64,000 nucleotides of DNA from Paenibacillus oleatilyticus. GTDB lineage: Bacteria > Bacillota > Bacilli > Paenibacillales > NBRC-103111. The notes beneath the pieces were generated by a model. That model had not been told where the DNA came from and searched no databases. It saw only the letters and a list, made by a program, of their open reading frames with translations. A program made the translations under genes and the position numbers. The stretch covers positions 1 through 64,000 of the forward strand of contig NZ_JAHNZO010000023.1 of NCBI RefSeq assembly GCF_018998565.1, given 5' to 3'. Of the stretch, positions 17,867 to 28,317 are shown in pieces; position 1 is the stretch's first letter; every line of letters starts with the position of its first letter.

Positions 17867-18403
17867 TTATTCCATTTCCTCGCTCTGCTTCACCGGAAGA
17901 CTCTCGAAAAGCTTGCGGATCGGCACGTAAATGGCAAGCGCAAACAACAGGTTGATCAGCATGCTCGGCAGCATCTGATGAAGGAATACCCACTCAAGGT
18001 TCGTATGGGTGACACGAAACAGCCGGAACAAGCCGTAAATCGCCGTATCGTAAAACAAATTGCCGAGCCCGATCACGACCATGCTGATCACGATGCTCGA
18101 ATAAATGCGTCCTTGCAGCATGCCGGCCAAATATCCGGCAAGGCCCATACCGAACGATACCGGTCCGAGCATGGGCGAATGATAGATGAAGTCGTGCAGC
18201 ATACCGAAAACGAGGCCGTAAACTAGCGCTGTATGCCGGTTAATGTACAATCCGATAAATAGAACGATAACAAGGACAAAATGCGGGTCCACCTGAACCT
18301 TCGATTGCCAAGCGACGGGAACGAGCCAAGGAAGGAGCGTTCCTTCGAGCAGAAACAAAACGAAGAGAATCAGCCACAGCTTTTTATGACTCATGCGGCT
18401 CAC
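17867..18403 (-). CDS. mreD: Rod shape-determining protein MreD
   Basis: Small integral membrane protein of the elongasome. The 178 residues form about five hydrophobic segments, including FVLVIVLFIGLYINRHTALV and GLVFGMLHDFIYHSPMLGP, the latter matching the MreD family. Its ATG overlaps the mreC stop by four bases, so the pair is coupled; GAGGTGA lies upstream of the start. Sequence is poorly conserved in the family, so the name leans on operon position. Confidence 0.92.
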   Translation of the reverse strand: MSRMSHKKLWLILFVLFLLEGTLLPWLVPVAWQSKVQVDPHFVLVIVLFIGLYINRHTALVYGLVFGMLHDFIYHSPMLGPVSFGMGLAGYLAGMLQGRIYSSIVISMVVIGLGNLFYDTAIYGLFRLFRVTHTNLEWVFLHQMLPSMLINLLFALAIYVPIRKLFESLPVKQSEEME

Positions 18404-19254
18404 CTCAATTCCGGCACTTCAACGACGAATACTTCGCGGAGATGGTTGAAGGAAGCAAACGGCTCGATCTCGGCGACATGGGTGACGGACTCGCCCTCGT
18501 ACCGTTGCACCACTTTGCCGATTTCTATGCCGTTCGGGAAAACAAGCCCTTTCCCTGCCGTAATAATCGTATCTCCTACCTTGAGCTGATCTTGCGGATC
18601 GATTTTCGTCATAATCAGCTTTTGCTTGTCCAGATCGAACCGTTCGATCATGCCAAACGACTCGTTCTCTCTTCCTTTGACGGTGGCGGATATTGCCTTG
18701 GATTCCGAGGCGGCCTTGTCGTCGATTCCCGTAAGAAGCTGGACATCCGAATAAAAATTGGAAACCGCAACGACGCGGCCAATCAGACCTTCCACCGATT
18801 GAACGGCCATGTTCGGGCGGATGCCGTCTTTTTCTCCCAGATTGATCGTAATCGTTTTGTTCGATTGCTGGAACGTCACCACATTGGCAATCCGGAAGTT
18901 ATACTTGTTCATCGACTTTTGCCGCTCCGTGAAGCCGAGTTCCGCCTGCAGCCGTTCATTCTGCAGCTCCAATTCGTTCAGCCGCGTCGTATCGCGGGCG
19001 TATCTGGACAGAGTTTCCCGCAGTACCGTATTTTCTTCATGAAGCGTACGAAGCCGGTTCACTTCTTCGAACACGCCGGCAACAAAACTGACCGGCTTAT
19101 AGATCAGTCCTTGCGTCCATGAAATCGTATCTTTCACAAATTTCTCCGGCCAAGTTTTATAGCCCAGTTGACCGAAGGTCAGCCCCATCAGCGCAATAAA
19201 ACAGATGAGGCCGAGCATCAGGATCAGCAGTCTTTTATTCCCCAGTAGTTTCAA
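18400..19254 (-). CDS. mreC: Rod shape-determining protein MreC
   Basis: Bitopic scaffold linking MreB to the peptidoglycan synthases. There is one N-terminal membrane helix (about 8-30), a coiled-coil (about 62-115, rich in heptads around LRTLHEENTVLRETLSRY), then the two beta-barrel MreC core with IRPNMAVQSVEGLIGRVV and GKGLVFPNGIEIGKVV. The start is TTG at 19254, with GGAAGGTG six bases upstream. 284 residues. Confidence 0.96.
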   Translation of the reverse strand: MKLLGNKRLLILMLGLICFIALMGLTFGQLGYKTWPEKFVKDTISWTQGLIYKPVSFVAGVFEEVNRLRTLHEENTVLRETLSRYARDTTRLNELELQNERLQAELGFTERQKSMNKYNFRIANVVTFQQSNKTITINLGEKDGIRPNMAVQSVEGLIGRVVAVSNFYSDVQLLTGIDDKAASESKAISATVKGRENESFGMIERFDLDKQKLIMTKIDPQDQLKVGDTIITAGKGLVFPNGIEIGKVVQRYEGESVTHVAEIEPFASFNHLREVFVVEVPELR

Positions 19255-19283
19255 TGGCTACACCTTCCAACCTAAGACTGCGC

Positions 19284-20351
<1,068 letters not shown>

Positions 20352-20483
20352 TCACGCGGAATGGTTTGTTTGATGCGGCTTACGAGGAGCTGCCGCACTG
20401 CTGCGGCAACGCATTTGCGGCCTGACGGCCAAGGCTCGTCTAATCCCGAACCTCCTGCCGTCCGGCCCGTTTCTTTCATTATA

Positions 20484-21173
20484 TTACATGAATCCAAGCT
20501 CCTTCAAACTTACGTAGCGCTTATCGCCGATGACGATATGATCCAGCACGTCAATCCCGACAATTTCGCCCGCTTGGACTAAACGCTTGGTGATTTCCAC
20601 GTCCTCCGGACTCGGCGTAGGGTCGCCGCTCGGATGATTGTGGGCGCATACAATCGAAGCGCTGCTGCGCTTGATGGCCGCCCGGAATACTTCGCGGGGA
20701 TGTACGATGGAGGCGTTCAAGCTACCCATCGACAAGGTTTCCTGGCCGATGACGTGATTTTTCGTATTTAAGAACAGGCACACAAAATGCTCTTTCTGCA
20801 AATAGCGCAAATCCTCCATCAGCAGCGCAGCGACATCCTGCGGCGAGCGAATCGTAACCGTTTCGTTCATCGTGCTTCGCGCCAGCCTTCTCCCGAGCTC
20901 GATGCCCGCTTGAATCTGCAGCGCTTTGGCTTCGCCGATGCCTTTGATTTCGGTAAGCTGCTCCATGCTCATGTCCGTCAGCATGCGGAGACCGCCGCAT
21001 TCGAGAAGCAGTCGCTGGGCAACGTGAACGGCAGATTCCTGGTATGTACCGGTGCGGAGCAAAATAGCCAGCAGTTCCGCATTGCTCAGTGCTTGTGCCC
21101 CATACAACATCATGCGCTCTCTCGGTCGGTCTTCGCTGGGGACATCGCGCAAGGTCATATTGGGCGATTCCAT
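20484..21173 (-). CDS. radC: RadC/YsxA family JAB-domain protein
   Basis: The 229 residues combine an N-terminal helix-hairpin-helix-like region (MEQLTEIKGIGEAKALQIQAG, 70-90) with a C-terminal JAMM metalloprotease-like domain. The metal motif is H178-x-H180-x10-D191 within AHNHPSGDPTPSPED. Despite the name, a DNA-repair role is not established for this family. It lies between maf and mreB as in B. subtilis. Confidence 0.95.
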   Translation of the reverse strand: MESPNMTLRDVPSEDRPRERMMLYGAQALSNAELLAILLRTGTYQESAVHVAQRLLLECGGLRMLTDMSMEQLTEIKGIGEAKALQIQAGIELGRRLARSTMNETVTIRSPQDVAALLMEDLRYLQKEHFVCLFLNTKNHVIGQETLSMGSLNASIVHPREVFRAAIKRSSASIVCAHNHPSGDPTPSPEDVEITKRLVQAGEIVGIDVLDHIVIGDKRYVSLKELGFM

Positions 21174-21366
21174 GCATTCCCTTCTTTCTATGAGATGTCC
21201 GAGTCCTCATTATAGCATGATGTTTTGTCAAATGACAGCGACCGAAAAAACGTGTCGAATACCGAACTGATGCACGCAGGCCAAGCGGTAAAACCTATAT
21301 ATCTCTTCGGGAGCCGGAGTCGATTTCAGTCCCGGGGCCCGTTGGGAAATGATGGTCGGGAGGCGC

Positions 21367-21390
21367 GAAAAGCGCCGGATGAAGGGCGCC
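21367..21390 (-). terminator. Possible terminator after maf
   Basis: Minus strand: GCGCC, loop CTTCATCC, GGCGC, then TTTT. A second overlapping GC-rich inverted repeat (GGCGC/GCGCC) is adjacent, so the structure is ambiguous. Confidence 0.45.
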
Positions 21391-21443
21391 TTTCTTGGAG
21401 AAGTTTAGCGATTCGCTGCGGGACACCCGGAAGGCGTCCGGCT

Positions 21444-22154
21444 CTATAGCACCCGGATGCCGTGGGCCCCCAACATCTCGGACAACAGGTACATAGGCAA
21501 TCCGACTACGGTAAAATAATCGCCGTCGATGGTTTGAATCAAGGTGGAGCCTAAGCCTTGGATGCCGTAAGCCCCCGCTTTATCCATCGGCTCTCCCGTT
21601 CGAATGTAATTCCGAATTTGCTCGTCCGTGAGCGGCTTCATGCCGACTTTGGTCACGCTGTGCCCGACGGTCATGCGGCAGCTTCCCGTAAGACGGTCGG
21701 CCGATGTTGCATACACTGCCCCGGGAAGCCGGCTAACCGAGACCTCCGTGCCTCCGGCTTCGCCGTTCGGGGCGTTGTCCACCGTCAGTCCGATACAGGC
21801 TATCCCGGTGTATACTTCGTGTTCCGCGCCTTGAAGCGCGCTAAGCATCCGGAAGGCATCCGCTTCATCCTGCGGCTTGCCGAGCACCTCGCCCTGCCAT
21901 ACGACAATGGTGTCCGACCCGATAAGGACACCGTCCTCCGGCACGGAATCGTCCGCCTTCAAACGCGAAAGTACGGCCAGCGCCTTGCGCCTGGACAGCT
22001 CTTCCACGATTTGCGAAGGCGTCAGGCCGGGGGCCGTCGTTTCGTCCGCATCGCTCGCTTGGACGACGAAGGGCAGCTGAAGGAAGCGGATCAGCTCCTG
22101 GCGGCGCGGAGAAGATGAAGCCAGTATTAAGGTTTTGGATGTCGTGAGCGTCAT
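21444..22154 (-). CDS. maf: Maf family nucleoside triphosphate pyrophosphatase
   Basis: House-cleaning enzyme that hydrolyses dTTP/UTP or modified nucleotides. The N-terminal signature ILASSSPRRQELI (10-22) and GSDTIVVWQGEVLGKP are intact. At 236 residues it is about 40 longer than usual; the excess lies after YTGIACIGL and contains NAPNGEAGGTEVS and a Ser/Arg-rich stretch, ahead of VTKVGMKPLTDEQI. GAGGGA lies seven bases before the ATG. Confidence 0.94.
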   Translation of the reverse strand: MTLTTSKTLILASSSPRRQELIRFLQLPFVVQASDADETTAPGLTPSQIVEELSRRKALAVLSRLKADDSVPEDGVLIGSDTIVVWQGEVLGKPQDEADAFRMLSALQGAEHEVYTGIACIGLTVDNAPNGEAGGTEVSVSRLPGAVYATSADRLTGSCRMTVGHSVTKVGMKPLTDEQIRNYIRTGEPMDKAGAYGIQGLGSTLIQTIDGDYFTVVGLPMYLLSEMLGAHGIRVL

Positions 22155-22217
22155 AAACCGGTCCCTCGTTTCGAATTTTGTAAAAGTGGGTCTTTGCCGT
22201 CTCCGTCCGCTTCGGTC

Positions 22218-22460
22218 CTAAAGCTTGCGGTACAGCCAAAAGCCGGCCGCCAGCCCGACGATGCTGATCAGATTCAGCCGAATATGCAGATTCAGATCGT
22301 ACCGGATGACCAACAAATCGGCTTTGGGCTGCCAGGTCAGCTCTACGGATTTGGTCAGAAAGGACAAGCCCGCATACGGCGACAGCAGTTGGCCGATAAG
22401 CGTTCCGGCGACGAGCCCGAGCAGCAGCATGAGGATGAACGTGAGCGTATTCTTTTTCAA
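22218..22460 (-). CDS. DUF4321 small membrane protein
   Basis: An 80-residue protein of unknown function with two membrane helices (about 5-25 and 58-75) around LSFLTKSVELTWQPKADL, typical of DUF4321 proteins next to maf in Bacillales. I place the start at TTG 22460 (AGAGGT ten bases upstream, product MKKNTLTFILMLLLG). An in-frame GTG at 22514 lies almost on the predicted transcription start of the promoter at 22520-22547 and has no ribosome-binding site. Confidence 0.72.
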   Translation of the reverse strand: MKKNTLTFILMLLLGLVAGTLIGQLLSPYAGLSFLTKSVELTWQPKADLLVIRYDLNLHIRLNLISIVGLAAGFWLYRKL

Positions 22461-22519
22461 AATATAGGATACCTCTTTCGTAAAAAATGCAATCGGCCGC
22501 TTCGAAAATGCCACACGTC

Positions 22520-22547
22520 ATTATACCATAACTCGCGAAATAACAAG
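22520..22547 (-). promoter_or_regulatory. Candidate promoter of the DUF4321-maf unit
   Basis: Minus strand: CTTGTT/TTGTTA (22541-22547), 15-16 bp, perfect TATAAT (22520-22525). Confidence 0.55.
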
Positions 22548-22658
22548 CGGACTTTTAGTTAACAAAGGACTTCTTCGCGTAGGAATATTTTACCGCTTAC
22601 CTGATGCAAGAAATACCAATACAATAAAAACCGGATCAAGGAAGGAGTGGACCGGAAG

Positions 22659-23987
22659 ATGCGAAAGCCATGGATGCGGGCCGCTTTGCTTGCGTTCGCC
22701 CTTCTGGTGCTGCCGGGGCATGCCTCGGCTGCGAAAATTGTCGTCGATGCAGGACATGGGGGCTCCGATTCCGGGGCCATCGGGGTGAATGGCCTGCAGG
22801 AGAAAACGGTGAACCTGGACATTGCCCGCCGGCTGCGGGACCTGCTTGTCCAGCGGGGCTATGAGGTGGTCATGTCCCGGAACACCGACGATTTTATTTC
22901 GCTCAAGGGACGCGTCGACTTCACCAATGGACAGCAGCCCGATCTGTTCGTCTCCGTTCACGCGAATTCGTATTTTAATGCGGACGCACGCGGGGCCATG
23001 GTGCTTTATTATGACGACGCCTACCCTCAGAGCAGCTACCCCGCCAGCGAAGAGATGAAGGCGCTCACACCCGAGAGCCGCAAGCTGGCGCAGCAGGTGC
23101 TGGACGCCTTCGTCCAAACGACGGGACTGGAAAATAAGGGACTTGTTCCCAGCGCGGTATATGTCGTGCGGATGGGAACGGTGCCGAGCATTCTTGTGGA
23201 GACGGCGTTTCTCTCGAACGCAGAGGAGGCGGAGCTGCTGGCCAGCGACTCGATGCGCCAGACGATGGCGCTCGGTATTGCCCGCGGCATTGAAGCGTAC
23301 ATATCGCCGCAAAGCAACGTGTTCCCCGATCTTCGGGGACACTGGGCCCGGGACGCCGTCCTGCGGCTGAAAGCGCAAGGCGTGGTTGAAGGCACCGGCG
23401 GGCGGTTCGAGCCCGGCCGGATGCTGACGAGAGCGGAGTGGGCGACGCTGCTCGGCCGGGTGTTCGACCTGCCGGCGGCGAAGCCGGCAGGGAGCTCCTG
23501 CGCCGGTGACGGCACGGTCACCGGCGGGGTTTACGGCGACGGCGGCGGGAGCTGCGGAGCCGCCGGGGCCGGCGCGGGCGCGTACCGCGACGCGAGCGCG
23601 GGGCATTGGGCCTTCGCCGCCCTCGATCGGGCGGTGAAGGCCGACGTGCTGGAGGGCTACCCCGACGGCACGCTCCGGCCCGACCGGCCCGTGACCCGGG
23701 CGGAGGCGGCGGCGATGTTTCAGCGGCTGGCGAAGGCGCCGCCGGGACCGGGCGGGCAGCCGCCGTTCCGGGACGTGAAGGCGGGCCTCTGGGCCGTGGA
23801 CGCCATCGCGAGCCTCAAGCGGGCCGGCTGGATCGACGGTGTGACGGCGGAGCGCTTCGAGCCGGAGCGGCTGATCACACGAGCGGAGGCCGCCGCGCTG
23901 GTTGACCGCTACGTGGCGGATGCAGCAACCCCGAAGAAACCGCCCCCTGATCCGCCATCATCCGGCAAGATTTCAACCGGCAAGTAA
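22659..23987 (+). CDS. Secreted N-acetylmuramoyl-L-alanine amidase with three SLH domains
   Basis: A signal peptide (about 1-25, cleavage near GHASAA) leads into an Amidase_3 domain (about 26-205) with the zinc residues in DAGHGGSDSGAIG, the SVHANS segment and catalytic Glu in VETAFLSNAEE. Three S-layer homology domains follow (about 215-265, 300-350, 360-415), anchoring the enzyme to secondary wall polymer. Between SLH1 and SLH2 is a Gly-rich linker with two cysteines (SSCAGDG, GGSCGAAG). ATG 22659 follows AAGGAGTGG by eight bases. The SLH half is markedly more GC-rich than its surroundings. Confidence 0.93.
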   Translation: MRKPWMRAALLAFALLVLPGHASAAKIVVDAGHGGSDSGAIGVNGLQEKTVNLDIARRLRDLLVQRGYEVVMSRNTDDFISLKGRVDFTNGQQPDLFVSVHANSYFNADARGAMVLYYDDAYPQSSYPASEEMKALTPESRKLAQQVLDAFVQTTGLENKGLVPSAVYVVRMGTVPSILVETAFLSNAEEAELLASDSMRQTMALGIARGIEAYISPQSNVFPDLRGHWARDAVLRLKAQGVVEGTGGRFEPGRMLTRAEWATLLGRVFDLPAAKPAGSSCAGDGTVTGGVYGDGGGSCGAAGAGAGAYRDASAGHWAFAALDRAVKADVLEGYPDGTLRPDRPVTRAEAAAMFQRLAKAPPGPGGQPPFRDVKAGLWAVDAIASLKRAGWIDGVTAERFEPERLITRAEAAALVDRYVADAATPKKPPPDPPSSGKISTGK

Positions 23988-24003
23988 ACCTTTATACCCG
24001 CGG

Positions 24004-24044
24004 AAAAGCCGTCCGAACTGAATGCGGTCCGGACGGCTCTTTTC
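24004..24044. terminator. Bidirectional terminator
   Basis: GCCGTCCG and CGGACGGC form a stem with A/T tracts on both sides (AAAA before, CTCTTTT after). It lies between the convergent amidase (+) and SPOR-protein (-) genes. Confidence 0.88.
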
Positions 24045-24078
24045 ATGCGCCCCCGTCGGCGGATGTCTGCTCGTGAGT

Positions 24079-25404
24079 TTAAGGAAGCGCAACCGCTTGG
24101 AGCAATTCCTTCTCCGCTACGACATACTGCATGGCAGCCGTTTGCGCCTGCCACAGGAAGGCTTGGGACGGGTTCTTCTTGTATTCCTCAAGTGACGCCA
24201 CAGCCGTATTCAAGGAATTATTCATTTTGGGCAGCGCCTTCTTCCCGGCTTCGCCCAGACCGTCGCTGACCGCGGCAGCCGTCTGGGACCAGCTTTGATG
24301 CGTCGTCTTGATCGACTGCAGCGCCTTGTCGTCAAGCGCTTCCGGCTTGGCGTCGGCCGCATGAGCGATCGTTTGTGCCGCGATGAGCTTCACAAGCTTA
24401 TCCCCTTGCGCTATATAATTGGAAAACACATCGGCTTGCTTGCCGTTCCATTTGACTTTCGTCACCGCCGGCAAATCGAGTGTTTTGACAATCACCTCGA
24501 TATTTTTTTGCTGATAAGCTTGCGACAGCCCCAGAGCTTCGTCCCGGCTTCCCGCCATTCCCACATAGACCGGGTGCTTGTCTCCCCCATCTACCGCTCC
24601 CGCCAGCCCTTTCTTGCGAAAATCCGCAGCCGCGGCCTCGGCTCCCTGCGCGCTGCTGAATACCCCGCCTTGCAGAACGGCATATGATTTCGCCGGGATC
24701 TGCACCGGCACGCCGATTGCAGAACCGCTCGCCGGGGCTGCCGAATCCGCGACGCCCGGCTTGGACGCCGCATCTCCGGTTTTACCGGCCGTCTCTCCCG
24801 TGGAAGCCGTCCCGCCGGCCCCGGCTCCCTTTGTCCCTTGCTGGGCTGTCGTTGTGCCGCCCGGGGTTGTTGCTTTGCCGGAGTCCGTACCGCCCGAAAA
24901 CATCGACAAAACCAAAAAACCGAACGCGACGCCCGTTACAACCGCACCGGCGACGGAAGCGGTAATCCGAATCCAAGAGCCGTTGCCCGGGGTTCTTCTG
25001 AAATAGGCCGATTCCTCCTGCGTATAAGGCCGGTGCGTTCGCTCCATACCGCCAGTCGGATCCGGCCGCTCGACGTAGCCTGTTTCCGGATCGAACGACC
25101 GGCCGCCGCCCGATTCGCGAATCAATTGTTCCACGCGGTGCGTCTCGGTCTCAAAGGAGCTCTGCCAACCGCCGAAATCGGTCGTATATTCATTAAGCGC
25201 AGGTCCGGTCCACAGCGGTCCTCTTAGTTTTCCGGTCTCTACCGGCGGCTTGTCCGGCTCCTCGCGACTTTCGTCAGCCCGCTGCTCCACGACCGTGTAT
25301 TCTTCCGATCGAAGGGGGATAACCTGCGGCCCGCTCCCCGTTTCCTGCCGTTCTTGCCGCTGCCCGTCCTTGTGGAAACGAAACGTCATCTTGGTCTTGT
25401 TCAT
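24079..25404 (-). CDS. SPOR-domain membrane protein, SpoIIB-like
   Basis: The 441-residue protein has a charged cytoplasmic N-terminus (about 1-140), one membrane helix (about 143-167, TASVAGAVVTGVAFGFLVL), a Gly/Thr/Ala-rich linker, and a SPOR-like repeat (about 235-310, KSYAVLQGGVFSSAQGAEAAAADF) that should bind denuded septal peptidoglycan. The C-terminal 120 residues are helical and unassigned. Its place between maf and folC is that of spoIIB in B. subtilis, which promotes septal thinning and engulfment. ATG 25404 (AAGGGAGAG upstream) is preferred to 25428. Confidence 0.78.
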   Translation of the reverse strand: MNKTKMTFRFHKDGQRQERQETGSGPQVIPLRSEEYTVVEQRADESREEPDKPPVETGKLRGPLWTGPALNEYTTDFGGWQSSFETETHRVEQLIRESGGGRSFDPETGYVERPDPTGGMERTHRPYTQEESAYFRRTPGNGSWIRITASVAGAVVTGVAFGFLVLSMFSGGTDSGKATTPGGTTTAQQGTKGAGAGGTASTGETAGKTGDAASKPGVADSAAPASGSAIGVPVQIPAKSYAVLQGGVFSSAQGAEAAAADFRKKGLAGAVDGGDKHPVYVGMAGSRDEALGLSQAYQQKNIEVIVKTLDLPAVTKVKWNGKQADVFSNYIAQGDKLVKLIAAQTIAHAADAKPEALDDKALQSIKTTHQSWSQTAAAVSDGLGEAGKKALPKMNNSLNTAVASLEEYKKNPSQAFLWQAQTAAMQYVVAEKELLQAVALP

Positions 25405-25480
25405 TGCGCCAACTCTCCCTTGTCCCATAGTCGTGTTACTAGACTATGAGAATCGGTCCGCAAATAGAACGGTCGCAAGC

Positions 25481-25532
25481 AAAAAACCCCCGGCTTCGCC
25501 GCTCAAAAAGAACGGCGTTCCGGAGGTTTTTC
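25481..25532 (-). terminator. Rho-independent terminator after murC
   Basis: Minus strand: an AACCTCCGGAACGCCG arm pairs with GGCGAAGCCGGGGGTT, followed by TTTT. The stem is imperfect, and A/T tracts flank both sides. Confidence 0.75.
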
Positions 25533-25543
25533 GTTTCGTACTG

Positions 25544-26935
25544 CTAAGCCAAGCGTTCCGTCAATGCCTCGGCAAGACCGGCCGCCGCTTTCCATATATC
25601 TCCCGCGCCCATCGTAATCACCAAATCTCCGGGCCGCACCGACTTCAGCAAATAGGTCTGCACCTGCTCCTTGGTCGGGACGTAGCGCACGTTGGCGTTG
25701 CTGTTCTGACGAATCAGCTCGACGAGCTTCGCGGAATCGATGCCTTCGATCTGCTTCTCGCCCGCAGGCGAATAGATGTCGGTAATGATCACTTCGTCCG
25801 CCTCGGGAAACGCACGGCTGAACTGCTCGAACAAAAAGTACGTCCGCGTGTAGCGCTGAGGCTGAAATACGGCGATAATCCGTTTACCTGTCGCCTTGGC
25901 CGCTTGAATCGTCGCTTCGATTTCGGTCGGATGGTGCGCGTAATCGTCGATCACCAGAATGTCGTCGACTTCTCCGAGCACCTGAAAACGCCGCTTGGCC
26001 CCCCGAAACTCGGTAATCGCTTCCGCAATCCGGTCGAAGGAGAGCCCTGCTTCCATGCAAGTAATCAGCGTAGCGAGCGCATTGTAGACGTTGTGCTTGC
26101 CCGGTACGGACAGATGAATCGTTCCGAGCGCCTCGCCGCCGCGCATCACATCGAAGGATACTTTACGGTCGCCAAGAACGATGTTCCGAGCCGTAAAATC
26201 CGCTTCCGCTTCGATCGCATACGTGAGGACCTCGCTATTTACGCTGGAGATCATCTCTTTCAAGTATTGGTCGTCCAAGCAAACGACAGCCTTGCCGTCC
26301 TCTTTCACCTGGCTCAAAAACTGCGCATAGGCTTTTTTCAAATTTTCAAAATTGCCGTCGTAGTTTTCCAGATGATCCGCTTCAATATTATTTACCAACG
26401 CAATGGCAGGCTGGTACTGCAAAAACGAACCGTCGCTCTCGTCCGCTTCCGCGACGACCCAATCGCCCTTCCCCGCCTTGGCGTTGCTTCCCACGTTCAT
26501 AATTTCCCCGCCGATGATGAAGGTCGGGTCCAAGCCGCAGCGCTCAAGCACGAGCGCGATCATCGACGACGTGGTCGTCTTTCCGTGCGCGCCTGCAACC
26601 GCGATGCCTTTCTTGGCGTTCATCAGTCTCGCCAACATTTGCGAACGATGCAGCATCGGAATGTTCAATTCCTCCGCCGCCACCATTTCGACATTATCCT
26701 TGGCCAAAGCCGTGGAATATACGACGACGTCCGCGCCTTTCACATTTTGCGCCTTGTGCCCGATGAACACTTGCGCCCCTTTGGCCGCAAGCTTCTCCGT
26801 CAGCTCCTGCTGCGCCAAATCGGATCCCGAAACTTGGTAGCCCATTTCCAGCATCACTTTGGCAATGGCACTCATGCCGTACCCGCCGATGCCGATAAAA
26901 TGGATATGCTCCGATGTATTCACGCCTGCGTTCAC
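25544..26935 (-). CDS. murC: UDP-N-acetylmuramate--L-alanine ligase
   Basis: ATP-dependent ligase adding L-alanine to UDP-MurNAc, the first step of the stem peptide. Mur N-terminal domain with [16 protein letters not shown], central ATPase with AHGKTTTS (about 116-123) and EADESDGSF, and the C-terminal domain with [10 protein letters not shown] and PQRYTRT. 463 residues, full length. The GTG start overlaps the folC stop by four bases (GTGA). Confidence 0.97.
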   Translation of the reverse strand: MNAGVNTSEHIHFIGIGGYGMSAIAKVMLEMGYQVSGSDLAQQELTEKLAAKGAQVFIGHKAQNVKGADVVVYSTALAKDNVEMVAAEELNIPMLHRSQMLARLMNAKKGIAVAGAHGKTTTSSMIALVLERCGLDPTFIIGGEIMNVGSNAKAGKGDWVVAEADESDGSFLQYQPAIALVNNIEADHLENYDGNFENLKKAYAQFLSQVKEDGKAVVCLDDQYLKEMISSVNSEVLTYAIEAEADFTARNIVLGDRKVSFDVMRGGEALGTIHLSVPGKHNVYNALATLITCMEAGLSFDRIAEAITEFRGAKRRFQVLGEVDDILVIDDYAHHPTEIEATIQAAKATGKRIIAVFQPQRYTRTYFLFEQFSRAFPEADEVIITDIYSPAGEKQIEGIDSAKLVELIRQNSNANVRYVPTKEQVQTYLLKSVRPGDLVITMGAGDIWKAAAGLAEALTERLA

Positions 26936-28311
26936 CAGCCTTTTTCAGAATCGGATTGATGCTTGATCCAGGAACGGACGTCCCCTATTAAATATAACGT
27001 GCCGGAGACGACAGCCAGGTCGTCCTGTGCCGTCATACGTTTAAGCCGCTCCAGCCCCGTCTTCCAATCGGGTTCCACGATCACTTCCACGTCGTGCCTC
27101 CCGCACTCCGCCAGAAGCGACTTGGCCAGTCCGGCCAGATCTTCGGCAGCGGCCTTTTTCAGCCAATTCGGCTCGGTTAGGATAAGCGTATCCACTATTG
27201 GTAGTATATGCCTCAAATAGCCCGTATGATTCTTGTTCGTCAGCATTCCCATCATAAAATGGAGCCTATTGTACGAATACGTTCCCTTCAGGGCTGCGGC
27301 AAGCGACTCGGCCCCTTCGGGGTTGTGCGCGCCGTCGATCAGAATGCGCGGCTCCTGCGATACCATCTCCAACCGCCCCGGCCACTGCGCCGCTTTCATG
27401 GCTCGAAGCAAATCCTCGTCTTCCACGATCAGCGCATAATATTGCCGCAGCACCTCAAGCGTCATTAACGCGACTGCCGCGTTTTTCAGCTGGTGCGGGC
27501 CGTTCATGGAGATGGCAACGTCCGGAATGTCCCGGAACGTGCCGGTAAACCGGAACGTCTGCTCGTTTTCCTTGATCGAGATCGTTTCATAACGAAACTC
27601 CCGGCCCAGCAAATAAAGCGTGCTGTTCTTGACCTTCGCCGCTTCCTCGACGACCCGGACGACCTCCGGCTGCTCCACGGCGCTTACAACCGGGACGCCC
27701 GCTTTAATAATGGCCGCCTTCTCGGCCGCGATTTTCTCCAGCGTATCGCCGAGAAACTCCATGTGGTCATGACCGATATTTGTAATGACGGAGACAAGCG
27801 GCGTCACGATATTCGTCGAATCCAACCGTCCGCCGAGCCCCGTTTCCCAGACGACAAAGTCGGGATAAGCGGTGCGTGCGAAATACTCGATTGCGATCAC
27901 AGTCGAGATCTCGAACATCGACGGCTGGCCGAACTCCTCCGCAACCTGATCGACGAGCGGCTTGATTTTATTGATCACCTTCAGCAGGTCTTCGTCCGGG
28001 ATATTGACCCCGTTGAGCCGAATGCGCTCGTTGTAGCTTTCAATGTAAGGAGAAGTAAATGTTCCCACATCATAGCCGCATGTGCGGATTACTTCGGTCA
28101 AATAGGCACAAACCGATCCCTTGCCGTTCGTACCGGCGACATGAATAAACTTGAGACGCCGGTGAGGATGGTCGAGCAGCTCCATGAGCCGCTCCATCCT
28201 CTCCAGTCCCGGCTTGATTCCCGCCAGAGGAATAAATCGGACAACCCAGTCGATCGCTTCCCGGGCCGTCCGGAACGGCCCTTCGTTAACGCTTAGCTGT
28301 GTTTCGCTCAT
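26932..28311 (-). CDS. folC: Bifunctional folylpolyglutamate/dihydrofolate synthase
   Basis: Adds glutamate to dihydropteroate and to folates. Mur-ligase fold with the P-loop [14 protein letters not shown] (about 58-71), [16 protein letters not shown], and the C-terminal [12 protein letters not shown]. 459 residues. It lies seven bases after valS; GAGAGGATGA spans the end of valS and serves as ribosome-binding site. The spacing supports a valS-folC-murC transcript. Confidence 0.96.
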   Translation of the reverse strand: MSETQLSVNEGPFRTAREAIDWVVRFIPLAGIKPGLERMERLMELLDHPHRRLKFIHVAGTNGKGSVCAYLTEVIRTCGYDVGTFTSPYIESYNERIRLNGVNIPDEDLLKVINKIKPLVDQVAEEFGQPSMFEISTVIAIEYFARTAYPDFVVWETGLGGRLDSTNIVTPLVSVITNIGHDHMEFLGDTLEKIAAEKAAIIKAGVPVVSAVEQPEVVRVVEEAAKVKNSTLYLLGREFRYETISIKENEQTFRFTGTFRDIPDVAISMNGPHQLKNAAVALMTLEVLRQYYALIVEDEDLLRAMKAAQWPGRLEMVSQEPRILIDGAHNPEGAESLAAALKGTYSYNRLHFMMGMLTNKNHTGYLRHILPIVDTLILTEPNWLKKAAAEDLAGLAKSLLAECGRHDVEVIVEPDWKTGLERLKRMTAQDDLAVVSGTLYLIGDVRSWIKHQSDSEKGW

Positions 28312-28317
28312 GATGGC

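Noticed and set aside
21205-21236. TATAAT with nearby TTGACA before radC (minus strand)
   Set aside because: The spacing is only 11 bp, too short for a standard sigma-A promoter; an extended or unknown -35 is possible but unsupported.
21225-21449. Plus-strand open frame of 74 codons between radC and maf
   Set aside because: No ribosome-binding site, low-complexity Arg/Gly content, and overlap with the presumed maf terminator.
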